Shown: in pieces, positions 59,813 to 64,000 of the stretch
How the letters are laid out: every line of letters begins with the position of its first letter
Position numbering within the stretch: position 1 is the first letter of the stretch
Source of the DNA: Argentina anserina
Taxonomy: Eukaryota > Streptophyta > Magnoliopsida > Rosales > Rosaceae
Length of the DNA: 64,000 nucleotides
Direction: 5' to 3'
Assembly: GCF_933775445.1 (NCBI RefSeq)
Contig: NC_065874.1
Location: 64,501 to 128,500 of the forward strand
Notes under the pieces: generated by a model
What the model was told of the DNA's origin: nothing
What the model saw: the letters and a program-made list of their open reading frames with translations, nothing else
Databases searched by the model: none
Position numbers and translations under genes: made by a program

Positions 59813-61840
59813 ATCAATATGAACTCACCCGATGGATCCTGACAATACGAGTCAAGTCTCAACAATATAAGCTAGATAGTTCATTTCTTTCTACGAATAT
59901 TGATTTATATCTACGAATATTGAGATATATATATATATATATTGAATTAATATAGAAATGTAGCAGCTAGCTGCTTTGGTTTGACCGCGCGTTCAATTAT
60001 CTCCTTATAACTAATTGTCCAATATATACAGCTCACATGCATCTCTCTCAAATCTCATGTACATGTCCAGTATTCATTTCTGGCTTTGAAAAGCTGAGAG
60101 GTTTGAACTCGGATCGGAGAAGCTAAATGGAGAAATCTACTCAATTACAACATGAACAAGGGCATGGAGTAATGTATATTTGAGACACAGGCCTGCTTGC
60201 AGCATGTACGTAGAATAAGGCTAGGCTGGCTAGCTAGGTCTGTCGATCTCTTAATAATGACTAATAATTTCAGTCTTAATTTTAACTAGCACCCGGCCTA
60301 ACACGGATAACCTTCTTGTTTCTAACCTTAAGATTCTCGTGGACATCGAACAAGTACAATTGACTTTCTGTAATGGCCGTTGCTTTCAGTAGTTGATGAC
60401 GCCCTACAATTATTAGAAGGATCGATCAGTATATACTATATACGTCGTGTGTGTATATGTATGTTGCTTAAAGTATATATTAATAAATTTAACCATCCCC
60501 TCATACACGAAACGGATTGCTACAGAATATCCATCCGTATATTCTTACAGATTAGGAAATAGTCTAATTAAGCATATTTATATAATACATTATTGTGAAT
60601 TCATTTATCTAAACATATATAGATTATTATCATGACGTGGAATGCTAGCTGTTGAATGAGAAATTTTTCAGTGCGACCGTAGCACCACGTGTCAATGCCT
60701 AGTAATCTACATTTTCAATCACAATTTGACATGTAATATTTAATTAGAAAAATTATGTGAGGTGGGTTAAATATATAGAATTGAATGAACATGTTATTAA
60801 ATCATCGTTATTGACTTGCATTTAACGAAATCGATCGTATAGAATTAAGAATATGAGCACGCGATTTAAACTAAAGACTCGTGTGAAAAGTTTTAATCTA
60901 TGCGTGCAATGGCCGGATGATCATAACATTCCGATAACTATGTAATTCATAACTAGCTATGTTTCTCTATGAAGGCTCGGATGCGAACAATTTCTTGATA
61001 GTTGTTGGTAGTGGATTTGGGACTAACTATCTATGTTTCTTTAGCCCACCCACTTAGCCTATTAGATTTGGGACTCAGGGATTGGTGTTTGTATATTTGG
61101 TTCTTCACCCGCCAGAGAGGCTATTTTTCGGGTGACTCCTATAAGGTGGCTGCGAACGCTTGTTCAAGTAGCTAGCTAATTGGTTCATTGGAGGAGGAGC
61201 CACCCGATAGTATCTTTAGTTGCAAATATATATTTTTTAATTTCTAATATGAACCAAATTCATCAAATTGAAAATAAGGAAATGTGAAATAGTAGTTAAG
61301 AAATCCTAACCAAACAAGAAGTGAAAGGAAACACTTCCAACAACAACAAAAAAACTAAGGGTAAATTATAAAAAAGTATTATCTCTTAATTTATATTAGA
61401 AAAAAATCATTACTTATGAATTAATTATAAAAAAAAGCATCACATTTAAGTAGAAATTATAAAAAAAGTCAACAAAATTAGAAAAAAATCACTTTAAAAA
61501 TATTTTCTGAACTATTTTGCCATTTCTTACTCTTTTTTTTTTCATTCTTTTTCTAATTTCGGCCATAACTTTCTCGTCCGGCGATAGATTTTGACGAAAT
61601 TGGTACCGTTAGAAATATCTCGCTCCCCTCTTTCATTTGATATATTACCCACTCCGAATCAACCAACCGTACAAGACGCAACAACCATCGCAAATGATTG
61701 CCGCCATCGATAGCGGTGTTCCAAGCAATTCCGACGAAACCGAAGCTCAAGGTTCCCTAATTATAACTATTATCTTCATTCTGAGCATACTTATACCAAT
61801 CTCATTTGAATTTTAACAAAATTTCGCATATTTCCACATT
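59813..61840. other. USP promoter and AT-rich spacer
   Basis: Upstream of the USP gene: a short (TA)n at about 59928-59941, and CACGTG-type E-box text near 60684. About 61340-61520 is a degenerate AT-rich repetition of TAAATTATAAAAAAAGTATC. No exon is supported. Confidence 0.4.
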
Positions 61841-61841
61841 T

Positions 61842-62365
61842 CCTCTCGGCATGTTACACCTCCTGTCACAACCACTATTACAGACACTATCACACTACAT
61901 GTCACACCTCCTGTCACACTACCTACCACACCCACTGTCACACTACCTACCACACCCACTGTCACACTACCTGTCACACCTTCTGTCACAACCATTATCA
62001 CACTAACTGTCACACCGCTGTCACAACCCCTGTCACACATGCTGTCACACTAACTTTCTACTGTGACAGGTAGTGTGATAGCTAATGTGACACATAATGT
62101 GATATCTAATGTGATAGCAACATCGGTAAATTCGTTCAAAATCAGCGTATGTGCATCTTCCGTGAACCTGCGCCTCCACCCCACATCTCCACCCCGCGTC
62201 TCCACCCCGCACCTCCATTGTCAAACCACAACTCACCGCTGTCACAACCCATGTCACACCCATTGTCACACCTGCTGTCACACTAACTTTCTGCTGTGAC
62301 AGGTAGTGTGATAGCTAATGTGACACACAATGTGATAGCTATTGTGATAGCAGTAGCGGTAAATT
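61842..62365 (+). repeat. TGTCACAC array with inverted half, copy 2
   Basis: Starts TCTCGGCATGTTACACCTCC, almost the same as copy 1 at 7968, then runs through about twenty TGTCACAC(C/A)(C/A) variants to 62050. There it inverts: CTGTGACAGGTAGTGTGATAGC (62059) is the complement-like mirror of CTATCACACTACATGTCACA (61888). A second such unit, about 236 bp further, repeats ACTTTC(T/G)(A/G)CTGTGACAGG and CGGTAAATTCGTTCAA. It could form large hairpins. Confidence 0.8.
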
Positions 62366-63158
62366 CGTTCAACATCAGCATATAATTCCTCTGGGCACCA
62401 TCAGCGACATCTTCTGCATCTGCATCGCATCTTCTCCGACGAGGACTCTGCCCGGCGACTTGGATCAAGCTCAATCCAAGCCTCAAGTAAGATCGATCAG
62501 TGAGAGAGAGAGATGAAGACCAGTGAGAGAGAGCTGGAGAGATCGACCCGAGATGAAGAATAGTGGCGGTGTCGATTCCATCTCTGTCAACCTGGAAAGC
62601 TATCAACCCAGCCTAGAGACAACGACGCAACGCCGCCGACAAAGGACCAGCACGACATGGCATGCCGAGTTCCAGGGCTCTGTCCCCACTGTTTTAGTTT
62701 CAACGAAGGAGATCCAACTCAGTCTCTACTGAGTTTCGGCATCTCCACGTCTTCGTCGAGAACAGGGTCGTTCTCGCCACCGAGAAGAGCACCTGAAGAT
62801 GAAGGTTTGATAAAGGTTTGCGAGATCTGGTTGTCACCACCGAGAAGAACTCCCGACGATGGTCTGTGAGATGCCGAGATCTGTTTTACATTTAAGTCAG
62901 TGGCAGTCTCATAAATTAATTGAAGTTTATGGGCAACGTTGTATCAGTTTTGAAAAAGTGACTAGATTCTAATTTCTAATCTTTGCCTGACTTTTTTCTA
63001 ATTAAGTGTGTATAAATTAACTTTTTTGTGATCCGCCCAAAAACCAAAACAAAGACCTCTACTGCCATGGAGTGATCAGTCAAACAAATATACCACTAGC
63101 CACCTATTGGGTCATCTTGAATATAACAGAAAAGTTCACAGAGGTTTTCACAAAATAC
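62366..63158. other. GC-richer spacer of unknown origin
   Basis: About 62390-62870 is more GC-rich than its surroundings and has (GA)n patches (62500-62540) and a doubled phrase CACCGAGAAGA, but no reading frame is long or recognisable. It may belong to the same mobile unit as the preceding array. Confidence 0.3.
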
Positions 63159-63266
63159 CTCTTTTGGTTGACTAAAACTAGAAACCTCCAGAGGAGTGCT
63201 TGTATCTTTGTTGCCAAATAAGCTATCCAGCGAATCAAATAACTCAGAATCTGATTTCCGCGAATT
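63159..63266 (-). other. Exon-like fragment of an unidentified gene
   Basis: On the minus strand CTGAATAG| and |GTATTTTG enclose 36 open codons (108 nt, phase 0 at both ends) that read like real protein, with KSDSELFDSLDSLFGNK in the middle. A CT-rich leader-like segment with a CTTAAGAG|GTAAAC donor lies upstream at about 63500-63720. I do not recognise the family and find no following exon, so it may be a captured or truncated gene piece. Confidence 0.3.
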
Positions 63267-64000
63267 CTATTCAGTCGGAAACAGGTAAAGAATAAGCACA
63301 TAAGATCAAGCATCCATTAAATGCTTAATTGGATTACAAGAAACTTCATGTCTAGAGGAGAGAAAACACAACAGTTTCTAGAAACAATACTTGATTACAT
63401 ACTTAATACGACAAAATGGGAAGGTGAACCCAGAACCCAGAAAACAATGACAATCAACAACAGATCAACCAGTCATGTAAAATAATTGTAGGGGTTTACC
63501 TCTTAAGACAGGGGACGACGCTCCTCTACTAAGATTTTGATGAGAATGGTTGTTCTTGATCGAGTTGATTATTGAATTAGGGATTAGAGATTAGGAGAAG
63601 GAGAACAATCTTCATTTGCTAGCTATATGCGATGATGATAGGTCGAGAGGAGATAAGGTTTCGGGGTAATTTGAAGAAACCACCGAAGACAAAATAGGGT
63701 TAAAAGAGAAGATTCATTTAAATGGTTCCGTGTTTTTGAGATTTCTGCGGAAGCTATTCGTAAAGCATGTACATAACAACTTCTCTTAAACTTGCTTTTG
63801 GGACAATCCACTTCCACCGAAATCAGTTTTCACGTGTTACCAAACACCATGTAAGACCCAAAAACACTTTTGGTCCCAAAAGCAGCTCAAGAAGCTGCGC
63901 CAAACTGGGCCTTAAAAGTTTTCAGTTTTCACTAAGAAGTGTTACAACAAAAAGTTCTCATTTTGGAACAAGATATTGTGATGATTAAATAATATAATTA
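63267..64000. other. Right edge, possible minus-strand leader
   Basis: The minus strand has a TAACCCTA motif near 63698, then a CT-rich stretch and a donor-like AAGAG|GTAAAC near 63502, resembling a 5' UTR exon. No coding sequence can be attached to it. The last 150 bases show nothing recognisable. Confidence 0.3.

Overview
The window is nuclear DNA from a eudicot plant. Its protein genes are intron-rich with GT-AG splice sites, encode plant-specific families (NRPD4, D6PK-type AGCVIII kinase, NPH3/BTB, plant GH17-X8 glucanase), and sit among AT-rich spacers full of LTR elements, hAT and foldback MITEs and (TA)n microsatellites. I cannot name the species. Exon coordinates were derived by eye from reading frame and splice sites and may be off by a base.

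Layout: 0-1.2 kb holds most of a Rab2-type GTPase (RABB1, minus, 3' end off the window). 1.7-9.5 kb is a nested transposon block: a decayed Ty3/gypsy element (minus) whose reverse transcriptase is split by a 2.9 kb non-autonomous LTR element packed with tandem repeats, and whose RNase H/integrase stretch is split by a hAT-type element with an 8-bp target duplication. The block ends in an odd TGTCACAC repeat array that recurs at 61.9 kb. 9.9-11.9 kb: ATP-phosphofructokinase PFK2 (+). 12-15 kb: a pair of diverged direct repeats with a MITE. 15.7-18.6 kb: GPI-anchored GH17/X8 beta-1,3-glucanase (+). 19.0-20.4 kb: three long-armed foldback elements in a row, each bounded by (TA)n. 20.6-21.5 kb: BMT5-like (DUF2431) methyltransferase (-). 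22.2-24.6 kb: NRPD4/NRPE4, subunit 4 of RNA polymerases IV and V (-), head-to-head with an FHA protein carrying an RVSF motif (NIPP1 homologue, +, 24.9-26.2 kb). 31-34.5 kb: NPH3/BTB protein (+). 35.5-40.1 kb: C2-GRAM-VASt protein (-). 41.4-44.3 kb: farnesyl diphosphate synthase (-). 47.0-49.7 kb: phosphoglycolate phosphatase PGLP2 (+). 50.6-52.8 kb: a broken D6PK-like kinase copy fused at its 5' end to a GC-rich MITE arm. 54.4-57.0 kb: the intact D6PK-like kinase (+). 57.3 kb: a tRNA-Phe pseudogene. 57.4-59.8 kb: USP-like protein (-) with GC-rich foldback elements in intron 1. 59.8-64 kb: mostly repeats.

The genes do not form a pathway; each has its own promoter. The gene content PFK2, FHA, NPH3, FPS, PGLP2, D6PKL, USP matches, from memory, the Arabidopsis interval At5g47810 to At5g47740, so the window looks like a conserved ancestral block with local inversion, insertion of other genes and transposon expansion. 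The most unusual material is non-genic: the (TA)n-bounded foldback families, one of which supplies the start of a chimeric kinase pseudogene, the paired TGTCACAC palindromic arrays, and the coding-free LTR element filled with tandem repeats.
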